Shown: positions 25,845 to 36,200 of the stretch, one piece after another
How the letters are laid out: each line of letters begins with the position of its first letter
Numbering within the stretch: the stretch's first letter is position 1
NCBI RefSeq assembly: GCF_017877055.1
Contig: NZ_JAGIPG010000002.1
Location: 930,001 to 994,000 of the forward strand
Direction of reading: 5' to 3'
Source of the DNA: Neorhizobium galegae
GTDB taxonomy: Bacteria; Pseudomonadota; Alphaproteobacteria; Rhizobiales; Rhizobiaceae
DNA length: 64,000 nucleotides
Made by a program: the position numbers and the translations under genes
Notes under the pieces: generated by a model
What the model saw: the letters and a program-made list of their open reading frames with translations, nothing else
What the model was told of the DNA's origin: nothing
Database searches by the model: none

Positions 25845-26099
25845 TCACTCGCCGTCGAGTGGTTCGACGCCCTGCGGCTTGCCGGCCCGGTCGAGGCGGA
25901 TCTTTTCGATGCGGTTTTCGGCGGCAGTCAGCAGCTTTTCGCAGTGTTTCTTCAGCGCTTCGCCGCGCTCGTAGATGGCGATCGACTCGTCGAGTGCCAC
26001 GTCGCCCCGTTCCAGCCGCGCGACGATGCTTTCGAGTTCGGCGACGGCCTTTTCGAAGGAATAGCCGCTCACATCGAGGGTCTCGGTGTTCTCGGTCAT
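25845..26099 (-). CDS. xseB: Exodeoxyribonuclease VII small subunit
   Basis: An 84-residue accessory subunit that, with XseA, degrades single-stranded DNA. The core [20 protein letters not shown], then [22 protein letters not shown], is the whole domain and is textbook. It begins 3 bases after the end of the HDAC-like gene, on the same strand, so they are co-transcribed. The gene usually lies directly before dxs in rhizobia; here the TRAP operon and pirin come between. Confidence 0.95.
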   Translation of the reverse strand: MTENTETLDVSGYSFEKAVAELESIVARLERGDVALDESIAIYERGEALKKHCEKLLTAAENRIEKIRLDRAGKPQGVEPLDGE

Positions 26100-26102
26100 C
26101 GT

Positions 26103-27035
26103 CTATCCCTTCATCAGTCTGCAGATGTGCATGCCCGCCGATTCGGCGAGCCCTTCCAGATCATATCCGCCCTCGAGCAGGCTGACGATACGGTTGCCGG
26201 CATATTTCCCGGCGATCTCCATCAGCCGGCCGGTGGCCCAGTCGAAATCGTCGCCAACGAGATTGATCTGCGCCAGCGGATCACGGTGGTGCGCGTCGAA
26301 GCCGGCCGAGATGATGATGAAATCCGGCCGGAAATTGTCGAGCGCCGGCAGCACGCGGGATTTGAAGGCTTCGCGAAAATATTCGCTACCCGTGTCGGGT
26401 GAAAGCGGGGCGTTGACGACATTGTTCTTGGTGCCGGTCTCATCCTTTGCGCCGGTGCCGGGATAGAGCGGCATCTGGTGCGTCGAGCAGAACAGCACCG
26501 ATCGATCGTCCCAGAAGATGTCCTGCGTACCGTTGCCGTGATGCACGTCCCAATCAACGATCGCGACGCGCTCGAGCCCGTATTTCTGCTGTGCATGGCG
26601 CGCAGCGATTGCGGCATTGTTGAACAGGCAGAAGCCCATAGCCTTGTCTTTTTCAGCGTGGTGACCCGGCGGTCTTGCCGCTACGAAGGCGTTGTCGACC
26701 TTGCCGGTCGCCACGTCGTCGACGGCCGCCATCGCGCCGCCGATGCCCGTCAATGCCGCCTGAAAGCTCTTCGGCCCCACATAGGTGTCGGCCTCGATCT
26801 GGCGGATCGTGTCTTCCTCGGGGATTTCGCGCATCACGGCGCGCAGATGCTCCTCGGAATGCGCGAGCAGGACCGCGTCCTCGTTCGCCTGGGGAGCGTC
26901 CTTGCGGTCGAGCCTGGCGAAATTCGGATGTTCCAGTGCGATCGCCAGCGACCGCAGCCGGTCCGCCCGTTCGGGATGTCCTTCAGGCGTGCTGTGTTCG
27001 AGGAAGATCTTGTGTTCGTAAAGGCGCGTGGTCAT
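26103..27035 (-). CDS. Histone deacetylase family protein (acetylpolyamine amidohydrolase-like)
   Basis: A 310-residue zinc amidohydrolase of the HDAC superfamily. The tandem His of the active site (RPPGHHAEKDKAMGFCLFNN) and zinc ligands (IVDWDVHHGNGTQDIF; ISAGFDAHHRDPL) are intact, so it should be active. Bacterial members deacetylate polyamines, acetoin-type compounds or small acetylated molecules, not histones. The partner gene xseB follows 3 bases on. Substrate unknown. Confidence 0.92.
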   Translation of the reverse strand: MTTRLYEHKIFLEHSTPEGHPERADRLRSLAIALEHPNFARLDRKDAPQANEDAVLLAHSEEHLRAVMREIPEEDTIRQIEADTYVGPKSFQAALTGIGGAMAAVDDVATGKVDNAFVAARPPGHHAEKDKAMGFCLFNNAAIAARHAQQKYGLERVAIVDWDVHHGNGTQDIFWDDRSVLFCSTHQMPLYPGTGAKDETGTKNNVVNAPLSPDTGSEYFREAFKSRVLPALDNFRPDFIIISAGFDAHHRDPLAQINLVGDDFDWATGRLMEIAGKYAGNRIVSLLEGGYDLEGLAESAGMHICRLMKG

Positions 27036-27154
27036 GCGGCGGCCTCGTGAGGGTCAGTCCGGTCTGGACCTCTCCGACATGGCGCAGAAAGCTGACTTTT
27101 TCAAGCCGCAACCCCTTGCTCTTACGCTTGTTTAGCTTGAAAGAATGGTCTTAC

Positions 27155-27580
27155 ATGATTGGGTGCAACCCAGAGGGTATCGTGGCCAGAGAGTCAGTCA
27201 AGTCTCAGGAATTCCGGGTTCCTTTCCGGGATGTCGACATGAACGGGGAGATGTTCCGGTCATCCTATGTCGCGCGAGCGGAAGAAGCCGTCACGGAATT
27301 CTGGCGCCGCCGCAAGCCGCAAAAGGACGATCCGTTCTTCAGGATCGGCAAGATCACCTGCACGTTCCACTCGGCCTTGAGGCTTGGGGACGTCGTCCAC
27401 ACGCATATCGGCGTCAGCAAGATCGGCGGAAAGTCGGCAGGTTTCCTCGTACATATGCTGCGGGGCAATGAGGCCGTCGCGGAAGCCGAGATCGTCTGGA
27501 TGACCTGCGACCCCGAAAGCATGGAACCGGTGCCGCTGCCCGAAGACCTGCGCGACTGGCTCTATCAGTACCTGGATTGA
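27155..27580 (+). CDS. Acyl-CoA thioesterase (4HBT hot-dog fold)
   Basis: A 141-residue single hot-dog-domain protein. VPFRDVDMNGEMFRSSYVARAEEAVTEFW carries the 4HBT signature with the catalytic-region Asp (the motif runs over about residues 20-50), and VGKI-like beta strands follow (VHTHIGVSKIGGKSAGF). It probably releases free acids from acyl-CoAs. The ATG at 27155 has only a weak ribosome site. A GTG at 27182 with AGAGGG in front would give 132 residues and is a serious alternative. It diverges from the HDAC gene and converges on bioY. Confidence 0.85.
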   Translation: MIGCNPEGIVARESVKSQEFRVPFRDVDMNGEMFRSSYVARAEEAVTEFWRRRKPQKDDPFFRIGKITCTFHSALRLGDVVHTHIGVSKIGGKSAGFLVHMLRGNEAVAEAEIVWMTCDPESMEPVPLPEDLRDWLYQYLD

Positions 27581-27594
27581 TGGGACACGGCTGA

Positions 27595-28158
27595 TCAGGC
27601 CCGTTGCGGCAGCAGCGGATAACCGACCATCACGGCGCGGCCTGCAAGTGCCGCGATCATCGCCTTCAGCACATCGCCCGGAACGAAGGACAGGTCGCCG
27701 ATGAATGCGGTCGAAAGCCCGGTGCCAGTGACATAGGCAAGGTAGAAGATGCCGAGCGCATGGTCGACAACCACGCCGCCAAGCAGGGCGGCGAGGAAAA
27801 AGCCGGTGATCTGCACGATGCCGCTCTGCGAGCGGTCGACGAAGCGCTCGGAACAATAGCCGGTGACGACGGCCGCGAAGAACCAGCCGACAAGGTAACC
27901 GGCGGTCGGCGAGGCAAAGGTGGCAAGGCCGCCGCGTCCGCCCGACAGCACCGGCAGCCCGATCGCGACAAGCAGCAGCACCAGCAACACCGCGAAACCA
28001 CCGCGCTTGGCGCCGAGGATGACGCCCGCCAGCATCACACCGAGCGATTGTGCCGTGATCGGCACGGGAATGAACCCGAGCATGATGGGTGGCACGAGAC
28101 CGAGCGCCACGATAATGGCGGCGAAAAGGGCGGCCAGAACGAGATCACGGGTGGTCAT
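27595..28158 (-). CDS. bioY: Biotin transporter substrate-binding subunit BioY
   Basis: A 187-residue membrane S-component that binds biotin in an ECF transporter. Six hydrophobic helices are evident, with the family motifs VPITAQSLGVMLAG and GGRGGLATFASPTAGYLVGW. It is the last gene of the bioMNY operon (30 bases after bioN). In rhizobia this tripartite system supplies external biotin. Confidence 0.95.
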   Translation of the reverse strand: MTTRDLVLAALFAAIIVALGLVPPIMLGFIPVPITAQSLGVMLAGVILGAKRGGFAVLLVLLLVAIGLPVLSGGRGGLATFASPTAGYLVGWFFAAVVTGYCSERFVDRSQSGIVQITGFFLAALLGGVVVDHALGIFYLAYVTGTGLSTAFIGDLSFVPGDVLKAMIAALAGRAVMVGYPLLPQRA

Positions 28159-28188
28159 GCTACGCGAATCCCCAGTCGTTATATGGAG

Positions 28189-28794
28189 TTATTTTTGCGC
28201 CCGGACGCCGCGTGCGTCAATGGCGGCGGCGATTTCGTCGGCGTTTTTGAGTGTCAGGATGATCAGGGGCACCGTCAGCGTCAGCGGCCGGACCTTCAGC
28301 CCGCGGGCGCGGTGCGCATCCCGGATGGCCTGATAGCGGCCGAGAATCTCCGGCACGAAACGGATGACCAGACCGATCGAAAGCCCGATATCCGCCGCCC
28401 TGACGAGCCCCAGGCGCTCCAGCGGCATGGCAAGCCGAGTGATCTCGTCGATGAAATCGCCGGTGCTCGTCGTCGCCGTCACTGCCGCGGCGAAGAGGGC
28501 AAGCGCCGTCAGCCGCGTGATGACGATCAACGCGTCGTGCCACCCGTTAAGGACCAGCGTGAAGAGCGCGACGATCGCGATGGTCAGCAGGATCGGTCGC
28601 AGCCGCAGCCAGGATTGGTGCCATCCCAGCCGGAGCGATGCGTAGACGATGCCGCCGAGGGTCGCCGAGACCGAAAGAACGGTCGGCGAGTGGATGAGGA
28701 AAAGAAAAAGGCTGAGCGCAGCGAGACCGACAAGTTTCGTCCGTGGCGAAAGCCGGTGCAGAAACGTGTCGCCTTCCACATAAAGCGTCTTCAT
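28189..28794 (-). CDS. bioN: Energy-coupling factor transmembrane protein BioN
   Basis: A 201-residue T-component that couples the ATPase to BioY. It has hydrophobic helices in the N-terminal half and the cytoplasmic coupling segment with the two short Ala-Arg-Gly motifs (DAHRARGL and AIDARGV), which touch the ATPase. The start overlaps the bioM stop by 4 bases, so coupled translation is likely. Confidence 0.95.
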   Translation of the reverse strand: MKTLYVEGDTFLHRLSPRTKLVGLAALSLFLFLIHSPTVLSVSATLGGIVYASLRLGWHQSWLRLRPILLTIAIVALFTLVLNGWHDALIVITRLTALALFAAAVTATTSTGDFIDEITRLAMPLERLGLVRAADIGLSIGLVIRFVPEILGRYQAIRDAHRARGLKVRPLTLTVPLIILTLKNADEIAAAIDARGVRAQK

Positions 28795-29468
28795 GCCGCA
28801 AGCTCGCGGTAGCGCGCGATCACCTCCGCAGGCGGGCCGTCATGGGCGAGGCGGCCTTCGTGGAAGAACAGGACACGGTCGAAATCGGCGATCAGGCTAA
28901 GGTCATGGCTGATGACGATGATGTTTTCGTCGAGGCTGTGGATCGTCCGCTCCACCAGGCTGTGGTTTCTGAGATCGAGTTGGTTGGTCGGTTCGTCCAT
29001 GATCAGGATATCCGGCCGGGTGACCAGAACCGAGGCAAGAGCCGCCAGTTGCAACTCTCCACCGGACAATTCATGCGCTCGCCGTTCGCCAAGATGGGCG
29101 ATGCCGAAACGGGCAAGCACGGCCTCGACCGCCGCTTCCGTTTCCGCCTTCGAGAGTTTTCTCGATTTCAGCCCCAGCGCGATATCTTCCTTCAGGATCG
29201 GCAGGATGATCTGGTTCTGTGGGTTCTGGAAGATGAAGCCGGCCTGGCCCCGCACCTTGTCGCCGTCCTTCCCCGTATCGAATCCGTTGACTGTCACCTT
29301 GCCGGCCGCAGGAAGCACCAGCCCGTTGATCATCCGCGCGAACGTCGTCTTGCCGGAACCGTTGAGACCGATCACCCCGATCCGCCGTTCGCTGAGCGAC
29401 AGCGTCAGCGGATGAACGACGGTGCGTCCCTCGAAACGCGCTTCTGCCTGTTCGAAACGGATATCCAA
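28791..29468 (-). CDS. bioM: Biotin transporter ATP-binding protein BioM
   Basis: A 225-residue ABC ATPase of the ECF type. Walker A GLNGSGKTT, signature LSGGELQLAAL, Walker B ILIMDEPTNQLD and the switch His (VISHDLS) are intact. The start is a TTG at 29468 with GAGGGACAGG just before it, and no in-frame ATG lies upstream, so initiation is probably weak. It is the first gene of bioMNY, with a 12-bp palindrome 22 bases upstream. Confidence 0.92.
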   Translation of the reverse strand: MDIRFEQAEARFEGRTVVHPLTLSLSERRIGVIGLNGSGKTTFARMINGLVLPAAGKVTVNGFDTGKDGDKVRGQAGFIFQNPQNQIILPILKEDIALGLKSRKLSKAETEAAVEAVLARFGIAHLGERRAHELSGGELQLAALASVLVTRPDILIMDEPTNQLDLRNHSLVERTIHSLDENIIVISHDLSLIADFDRVLFFHEGRLAHDGPPAEVIARYRELAA

Positions 29469-29489
29469 GCCTGTCCCTCGATGTTCAGG

Positions 29490-29501
29490 GGTCTATAGAC
29501 C
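29490..29501. promoter_or_regulatory. Palindrome upstream of bioM, possible operator
   Basis: GGTCTATAGACC is a perfect 12-bp palindrome 22 bases before the bioM start, within the likely leader or promoter. It is not the TTATCTATAA-type box I recall for the biotin repressor BioR, although the CTATA core is shared. A regulatory role is a guess. Confidence 0.3.
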
Positions 29502-29575
29502 GGAAGATGGGGAAGGGGAATGCGGAACCGAACGTGAACATTGAATCCGGCTCGCCGACATCCTAGTCTAGATCC

Positions 29576-30769
29576 ATGGCGATTCTCATTCCGAACGATC
29601 AGGCCCGCAAGATCTTCCTCGAACGGCAGCGGCTTTCCGAACCGCCCGGCCGGGCGCTGACCAAATCCGGCCTGCTGCAGCTCATCGACGATCTCGGCTT
29701 CGTGCAGGTGGACAGCATCGCCACCGTCGAGCGCGCCCATCACATGATCCTGTTCTCGCGCAACCAGACCTATCGGCGCGAACACCTGACCGCGCTTCTG
29801 GAAAAGGACGGCGAGCTGTTCGAACACTGGACGCACGACGCCTCGATCATCCCGGCGAGCTTCTTCCGCTATTGGAAACACCGTTTTCGCCGCCGCGAGC
29901 CGATCCTTGCGGAGCGCTGGAGGAAATGGCACGGCGAGGGGTTCGACGCGGCCTTCGAGGAGACCTTCCAGCACATTGCCGAAAACGGCGCGATCATGTC
30001 GCGCGACATGAAGGCCGATGACCACAAGTCCGGCGGCTGGTGGAACTGGCACCCGAACAAGACGGCGCTCGAATATTACTGGCACACCGGCAAGCTGGCG
30101 ATTGCCGGCCGGGTCAACTTCCAGAAGATCTACGACCTGATGGAACGGGTGATTCCGCCGCAGCATCACGAGCCGGAAGTCAGCCACGAGGCATTCATCG
30201 ATTGGGCCTGCCGCAGCGCCATGACCCGCCTCGGCTTCGCGACCTCCGGCGAGCTTGCCGCCTTCTTCGATCTCGTCACCCCGGACGAGGCGAAGGACTG
30301 GGTAAAGGCCCATCGCGATGAACTGGTGGAAGTGCTGATCGAGGCGGCGGACGGCAGCCGCCCGCGTCCCTCCTTCGCCTTCCTCGGCTTCCCCGAAAAC
30401 CTCGGCCCCATCCCCGACCCGCCGGCTCGCGTGCGCGTCCTCAGCCCCTTCGATCCGCTGCTGCGCAACCGCGACCGGGCCGAGCGGCTGTTCAACTTCT
30501 TTTACAGGATCGAGGTTTTCGTGCCGGAGCCGAAGCGCCAATACGGCTACTACGTCTTCCCGCTGCTTGAAGGCGACCGCATGATCGGCCGCATCGACAT
30601 GAAGGCGGACCGCAAGTCGGGGACGCTGGATGTGAAGAGGCTATGGCTGGAAAAGGGTGTGCGCGCTTCGGCGGGGAGATTGGAGAAACTGGAGGCGGAA
30701 TTGCTGCGCGTCGGGCGGTTCGCGGGGGTGGATAAGGTGACCTATCAGGAGGGTTGGCGGGGGGAATAG
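29576..30769 (+). CDS. YcaQ/AlkX-like DNA glycosylase (HTH_42 family)
   Basis: A 397-residue winged-helix protein of the AlkZ/YcaQ group, which removes alkylated bases and opens interstrand crosslinks. It carries the QxD catalytic motif (QVD, residues 44-46, in LGFVQVDSIATVERAHH), which marks the AlkX (YcaQ) branch rather than the QxQ AlkZ branch. Three winged-helix repeats are expected over the length. No clear ribosome site lies before the ATG, so it may be leaderless. It diverges from bioM and stands alone. Confidence 0.88.
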   Translation: MAILIPNDQARKIFLERQRLSEPPGRALTKSGLLQLIDDLGFVQVDSIATVERAHHMILFSRNQTYRREHLTALLEKDGELFEHWTHDASIIPASFFRYWKHRFRRREPILAERWRKWHGEGFDAAFEETFQHIAENGAIMSRDMKADDHKSGGWWNWHPNKTALEYYWHTGKLAIAGRVNFQKIYDLMERVIPPQHHEPEVSHEAFIDWACRSAMTRLGFATSGELAAFFDLVTPDEAKDWVKAHRDELVEVLIEAADGSRPRPSFAFLGFPENLGPIPDPPARVRVLSPFDPLLRNRDRAERLFNFFYRIEVFVPEPKRQYGYYVFPLLEGDRMIGRIDMKADRKSGTLDVKRLWLEKGVRASAGRLEKLEAELLRVGRFAGVDKVTYQEGWRGE

Positions 30770-30812
30770 GCGAAACCGGCGAAAACCCTAGGCGTGCTGT
30801 TCTGCGGTCGCA

Positions 30813-31005
30813 CCCCCTCTGCCCTGCCGGACATCTCCCCCTCAGGGGGGAGATCGGATGGAGTTGCCCCATCATGATCGTAGGGATGAAACTAAACACT
30901 CCCATTGCCGCTGAAACTTCGCGCTTCAATGAGAGGCGATGAACTCGCCTCTGGCTGATCTCCCCCCTTTGAGGGGGAGATGCCCGGCAGGGCAGAAGGG
31001 GGGGG
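30813..31005. repeat. Inverted pair of short C-rich palindromic repeats
   Basis: Two copies of one 43-48 base unit in opposite orientation, at 30813-30855 and 30958-31005. The first reads CTGCCCTGCCGGACATCTCC onward and the second is its reverse complement. Each copy also folds on itself (CTCCCCCTCAGGGGGGAG core). About 100 unrelated bases lie between. This 300-base gap holds no gene, and the elements match the kind of repeat scattered through rhizobial genomes. Confidence 0.75.
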
Positions 31006-31069
31006 CCTCACGGAACTTCCTCAATTTGGAAATGTCCTTAGGAACTCGCGCTCTAAGTCGACCCGAAAC

Positions 31070-33277
31070 CTACCCCTTCCACCGCAAGAACACCGTCGCC
31101 AGCGGCGGCAATACAACCGATATGGAAAACTCCCTGCCATGCGCCGGCGCACGTTCCGTCCAGGCTTCCGTCTGCCCCAGATTGGACCCGCCATACAGCG
31201 CCGCGTCGGTGTTCAGCACCACCTCCCAGCGTCCCTCCGCCGGCACGCCGATGCGGTAGCCGTGCCGCGGCATGGGCGTAAGGTTGGAGGCGACAAGGAT
31301 ATGCGAGGATCGGTCTTCGCTGCTCCTCAACATGCCATAGACGGAATTCTCGGCATCATCGGCCACCGCCCATTCGAAGCCTTCATGATGTAGGTCGCCG
31401 AACTGCAGTGCGGGTTCCTGGGCATAGAGCGTGTTCAGGTCGCGGATCAGCCGTTGGACCCCTGCGTGGTCGGGACTGTCCAGCAGGTCCCAGACGACCG
31501 AGCCGTCATGGTTCCATTCGGTCTCCTGCGCCAGTTCGCCGCCCATGAACATCAGCTTCTTGCCGGGATGGCCCCACATGAAGCCGTAATAGGCGCGAAG
31601 GTTCGCAAGCTTCTGCCAGCGGTCGCCCGGCATCTTGGCCACCAGTGAACCTTTGCCGTGCACCACTTCGTCATGGGAGAGCGGCAGGATGAAGCGTTCG
31701 GAATAGGCATAGATCATTCCGAAGCTCATCGCCCCGTGCTGGTATTTTCGGTAGACCGGGTCTTCCTGCATGTAATGCAGAGTGTCGTGCATCCAGCCCA
31801 TGTTCCATTTGAAGTCGAAGCCGAGCCCACCTTCTTCGGTCGTCTTGGTGACGCCAGGCCAGGCGGTCGATTCCTCCGCCGCCGTGAATGCGTGGGGGCA
31901 GCGGTCATGGATGATGCTGTTCAGGTGCTTGAAGAATTCGACCGCTTCGAGATTCTCGCGCCCGCCATACTGGTTGGGGATCCATTCGCCCTCGTTGCGG
32001 CTATAGTCGCGGTAGAGCATCGAGGCGACCGCGTCGACCCGCAGCGCATCGACATGGTAATGCTCCAGCCATTCGAGCGCCGAGGCGATCAGGAAACCTT
32101 TCACCTCGTTGCGGCCGAGATTGTAGATCAGCGTGTTCCAATCCCTGTGGAAACCTTCACGAGGATCGGCATGCTCGTAGAGCGGCGTGCCGTCGAACTT
32201 GGCAAGACCCCAGACGTCGGTCGGGAAATGCGCCGGCACCCAGTCGAGGATGACGCCGATGCCCGCCTGATGGCAGCGGTCGATGAAATAGGCGAAGTCC
32301 TCCGGCGTGCCGTGACGTCCGGTCGGGGCGAACAGTCCGAGCGGCTGATAACCCCAGGAGCCGCCGAACGGATGCTCCATGATCGGCAGCATTTCGATAT
32401 GGGTGAAGCCGAGGTTCTGGACGTAAGGGATCAATCGCTGGCTGAGTTCCACCCAGTCGAGATGGCGGTTTCCTTCTTCGGCGATCCGCAGCCACGAGCC
32501 GAGATGCACCTCGTAGATCGACATCGCCCCTTCGCGGGCGCGGTCCGCGCGCTGCCTGCGCATCCAGTCGTCGTCGGTCCAGCGGAACGGTTTCGACGAG
32601 GCGACGATCGACGCCGTCGATGGCGCTGCCTCGCTGGAGCGGGCGACCGGATCGGCCTTCTGCGCCAGCAGGTTGCCGTTGCCGTCGAGGATTTCGAACT
32701 TGTAGCGCTCGCCGTGGGTGAGGCGGGGAAGGAAGAGTTCCCATATGCCGGCCTGCGTGCGAAGCCGCATCGGGTAGCGCCGGCCGTCCCAGGCGTTGAA
32801 ATCGCCGACCACCGAGACGCGCCGCGCATTCGGCGCCCAGACCGCGAAGCGCACGCCCTCGATGCCCTCGACCTCCATCGGTATGGCGCCGAGCGTCCGG
32901 CCGAGATCGTAATGGGTGCCTTGGCCGATCAGGTGCAGGTCGAGATCGCCGAGCAGCAGCGGGAAGGAATAGGGATCTTCCATCTCCTGGATGGCGTCCG
33001 GCCAGTGGATTCGGAAGAAATAGGGCGTTGTGCTGCCGGTCACCCCGGCAAACAGCCCGCCTTCATGGATGGTTTCCAGTTCGGCCAGCACCTTGCCGGT
33101 CTCGGTCTCCACCACGTCGACTGACAGCGCCCCGGGCATCAGCGCCCGGACCACGGTCAGATTGCCGTATTGATGCCGTCCGAGGATCGAGAATGGGTCT
33201 CCGTGATGTCCTTCGACCAGGGCTGCCAAGCCCTCGCGGACGGTGCCGATCATCAGGTCTGTGCGCTCGTATCTCAT
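31070..33277 (-). CDS. glgB: 1,4-alpha-glucan branching enzyme
   Basis: A 735-residue GH13 enzyme that puts alpha-1,6 branches in alpha-1,4-glucan. Order: N1 domain, CBM48 (about 120-215), the (beta/alpha)8 barrel with nucleophile D415 ([11 protein letters not shown]) and acid/base E468 ([11 protein letters not shown]), and a C-terminal beta domain. The full-length N1 form suggests a GlgB working on long chains. The start overlaps the treS-maltokinase stop by 4 bases. With GlgE and TreS it completes the GlgE pathway. Confidence 0.96.
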   Translation of the reverse strand: MRYERTDLMIGTVREGLAALVEGHHGDPFSILGRHQYGNLTVVRALMPGALSVDVVETETGKVLAELETIHEGGLFAGVTGSTTPYFFRIHWPDAIQEMEDPYSFPLLLGDLDLHLIGQGTHYDLGRTLGAIPMEVEGIEGVRFAVWAPNARRVSVVGDFNAWDGRRYPMRLRTQAGIWELFLPRLTHGERYKFEILDGNGNLLAQKADPVARSSEAAPSTASIVASSKPFRWTDDDWMRRQRADRAREGAMSIYEVHLGSWLRIAEEGNRHLDWVELSQRLIPYVQNLGFTHIEMLPIMEHPFGGSWGYQPLGLFAPTGRHGTPEDFAYFIDRCHQAGIGVILDWVPAHFPTDVWGLAKFDGTPLYEHADPREGFHRDWNTLIYNLGRNEVKGFLIASALEWLEHYHVDALRVDAVASMLYRDYSRNEGEWIPNQYGGRENLEAVEFFKHLNSIIHDRCPHAFTAAEESTAWPGVTKTTEEGGLGFDFKWNMGWMHDTLHYMQEDPVYRKYQHGAMSFGMIYAYSERFILPLSHDEVVHGKGSLVAKMPGDRWQKLANLRAYYGFMWGHPGKKLMFMGGELAQETEWNHDGSVVWDLLDSPDHAGVQRLIRDLNTLYAQEPALQFGDLHHEGFEWAVADDAENSVYGMLRSSEDRSSHILVASNLTPMPRHGYRIGVPAEGRWEVVLNTDAALYGGSNLGQTEAWTERAPAHGREFSISVVLPPLATVFLRWKG

Positions 33278-36200
33278 GAGACATTCTCCAGAAGTCGGGA
33301 TGCGATCGCCGAGAAGCCGGCAAGCGGAAGGGGAAGCCAGTGCGGACGGCTGCGCACTTCGTAGGCGATCTCGTAGGCAGCCTTTTCAAGCAGAAAGAGA
33401 TCGAGGATCCGCGCGCGGGCCTCCTGCGGAATGCGCAACGCCTCGGAATTCTCGATCGCCTCGAAATAGGCGTGGAGAAAGGCCGGTTCCGCCATCTCGA
33501 TGAAACGGGCGACGAGCTCCTTGTGGCGGGCGTCGTCCACTTCGCTGACGATTTCCCGGTCGAGATCGGCCGAGGCGGCAAGGTAGCTCAGCGACCGCAA
33601 AAGTCCCGCGACGTCGCGCAGCGGATTGGTCTTGGCGCGGCGCTCGGCGAGGTCGCGGGTCGGTTCGCCTTCGAAGTCGATGATATAGGCGTCGCCTTCC
33701 GCAACCAGGATCTGGCCGAGATGGAAATCGCCATGGTTGCGGGTCATCAGCGTGCCTTCGACGGCGCTGGCAAGATGCGTGGCGAGGCCGAGAAGCTGGT
33801 CGCGGCGGTCGAGGATTGCTGTTGCCTCGAGGGCGATATCCGAATCCAGACCTTCGACCGTTTTTTCGAGGATTGCCAGGCTGTGGGAAATCTGGCCTGT
33901 GACGGCCTCGCGCCATTTTTCGGCATCGGCCGCCGTTGCCCGGACCGGCTGAAAGTCCGGGTCGTCGGTTGGCTGGGCGAGCGCCGCATGCAACTCGCCG
34001 AGCCGTTTGCCGATGGTCGCGACCAAGTTTACAAGCGGCTTGAAATGCTCGTCCACCACCTCGCCTTCAAGACCGGTCACCACGATCTCGTCAATGGCGC
34101 GGCGCAGATTGCTGAGCATCCAGTTCCAGGCGTCGCCCTGATTGCGGATCGCACTCTGAACGATGATCAGGGTGTAGCGATCGCCCTCCGGGGCCGTCCG
34201 GGCGACCTCGCCGAGCAGTTGCGCGGTGTTCTGATAACCGACATTGGTCAGATATCGGGTCATTTCCACTTCCGGATGCACGCCGGGGAAGACATGCCGG
34301 ATGAGCTTCACCATCGCCAGGTCGCCCAAAATAAGCGAACTGTTGGATTGCTCCGCCGAGAGCCAACGGATGGCCATGTCGTCGGTAACCGTCAGGCTGT
34401 CGAGACTTTCCGTACCGATGAATTCCAATGTGCCGGCGCGACCGGAAATCACCGAACGCTCGCGAAGCCCACGCATCACGCCGCGCGCCAGGCCCTCCAT
34501 GGCGAACCCGTCGGTCAGGAAGCCGACGCGGCGGCCCTGGCGGATACGGGCGAGCGCCAGCTGCTGGGCGAGCGCGGTGGGCTGCGCATCGTCCCAGGAC
34601 ACAGCAAGCGGCAACAGATAGGTGTCCTTGCGGCCATCCACCTCCGCCTCGAGCTCACCGAGCAGGATGTTGTTGGCAAAGGCGATCGGCGTTGCCGCGA
34701 CCAGTGTGGCCCCATTCAGGACCTGACCCTTGGAGCCGAACCAGCGCCGCTTGCCGAGATAGGCGGGAAGAACCTCGTTGGAGAGCGTGGCGGCAAGCCG
34801 GGGCTCGTCGACCAGTTCCTGCAGGTCGCGGCGGGTGACCATGGTCACCATATCCTGCATCTGCTCCGGCGGCTCCTTGCGCCAGACCGGACCATCCGCT
34901 TCGGCCACGAGTTGGAACCAGAAGAAACCGAAGGGCTGTAGGGTGAGCAGATAGGTGAGCTGGCCGATCGGCGGGAAGGGCGACATGCCGGAAAGCTCGA
35001 TCGGCACGCTGCCGGCGAAATGTGCCAGGTCGAGTTCCACCGCCTGCGGCAGGCGCGAGAGATTGGCGACACAGAGGATGGTCTCGCCATTGTATTCCCG
35101 CAGATAGGCGAGGATCTTGCGATTGCCGGGCGTCAGGAATTTCAGCGAGCCGCGCCCGAAGGCGGAGTGCTTGTTGCGCAATGCCAGCATGCGCCGGGTC
35201 CAGTTCAGGAGCGAATGGGCATCGGAACCTTGCGCCTCGACATTCACCGCCTCGTATCCGTAGAGCGGGTCCATCACCGGCGGCAGGACGAGGCGGGCCG
35301 GATCGGCCTTGGAGAAACCGCCATTGCGGTCCGGCGACCATTGCATCGGGGTCCGTACCCCGTCACGGTCGCCGAGATAGATGTTGTCACCCATGCCGAT
35401 CTCGTCGCCGTAATAGAGAACCGGTGTTCCGGGCATGGAAAGCAGCAGTGCGTTCATCAGCTCGATGCGACGGCGGTCGCGCTCCATCAGCGGTGCCAAT
35501 CGGCGGCGAATGCCGAGATTGATGCGCGCCCGGCGGTCGGCGGCATAGATGTTCCAGAGGTAGTCGCGTTCCTCGTCGGTCACCATTTCGAGGGTCAACT
35601 CGTCATGGTTTCGCAGGAAGATCGCCCACTGGCAGTTTTCCGGGATTTCCGGCGTCTGGCGCATGATGTCGGTGATCGGGAAACGGTCTTCCTTGGCGAT
35701 CGCCATGTACATGCGCGGCATCAGCGGGAAGTGGAACGCCATGTTGCATTCGTCGCCATTGCCGAAATACTCGTTCGTGTCCTCCGGCCATTGATTGGCC
35801 TCGGCGAGCAGCATCTTGCCGGGATGGGTGGAATCGAGCGAAGCGCGGATCTTCTTCAGGATCTCGTGGGTCTCGGGCAGGTTCTCGTTGTTCGTCCCCT
35901 CGCGCTCGACGAGATAGGGGATCGCGTCCAGCCGGAAGCCGTCGATGCCGGTATCCGCCCAGAAGCGCATGACGCCGAGCAGCTCCTCCAGCACCTGCGG
36001 ATTGTCGAAGTTGAGGTCCGGCTGGTGGGAGTAGAAGCGGTGCCAGTAATAGGCGCCGGCGACCGGATCCCAGGTCCAGTTCGATTTTTCCGTGTCGAGG
36101 AAGATGATCCGGGTTTCGGGGAATTTCTGGTCCGTATCCGACCAGACGTAGAAGTCGCGCTCCGGAGAGCCGGGCGGCGCATGCCGCGCCCGCTGGAACC

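Noticed and set aside
29490..29501. Reading the bioM palindrome as a BioR box
   Set aside because: The remembered BioR consensus (TTATCTATAA-like) does not match outside the central bases.
30813..31005. Inverted repeats as ends of an insertion sequence
   Set aside because: There is no transposase between them and no target duplication; each unit is itself palindromic.
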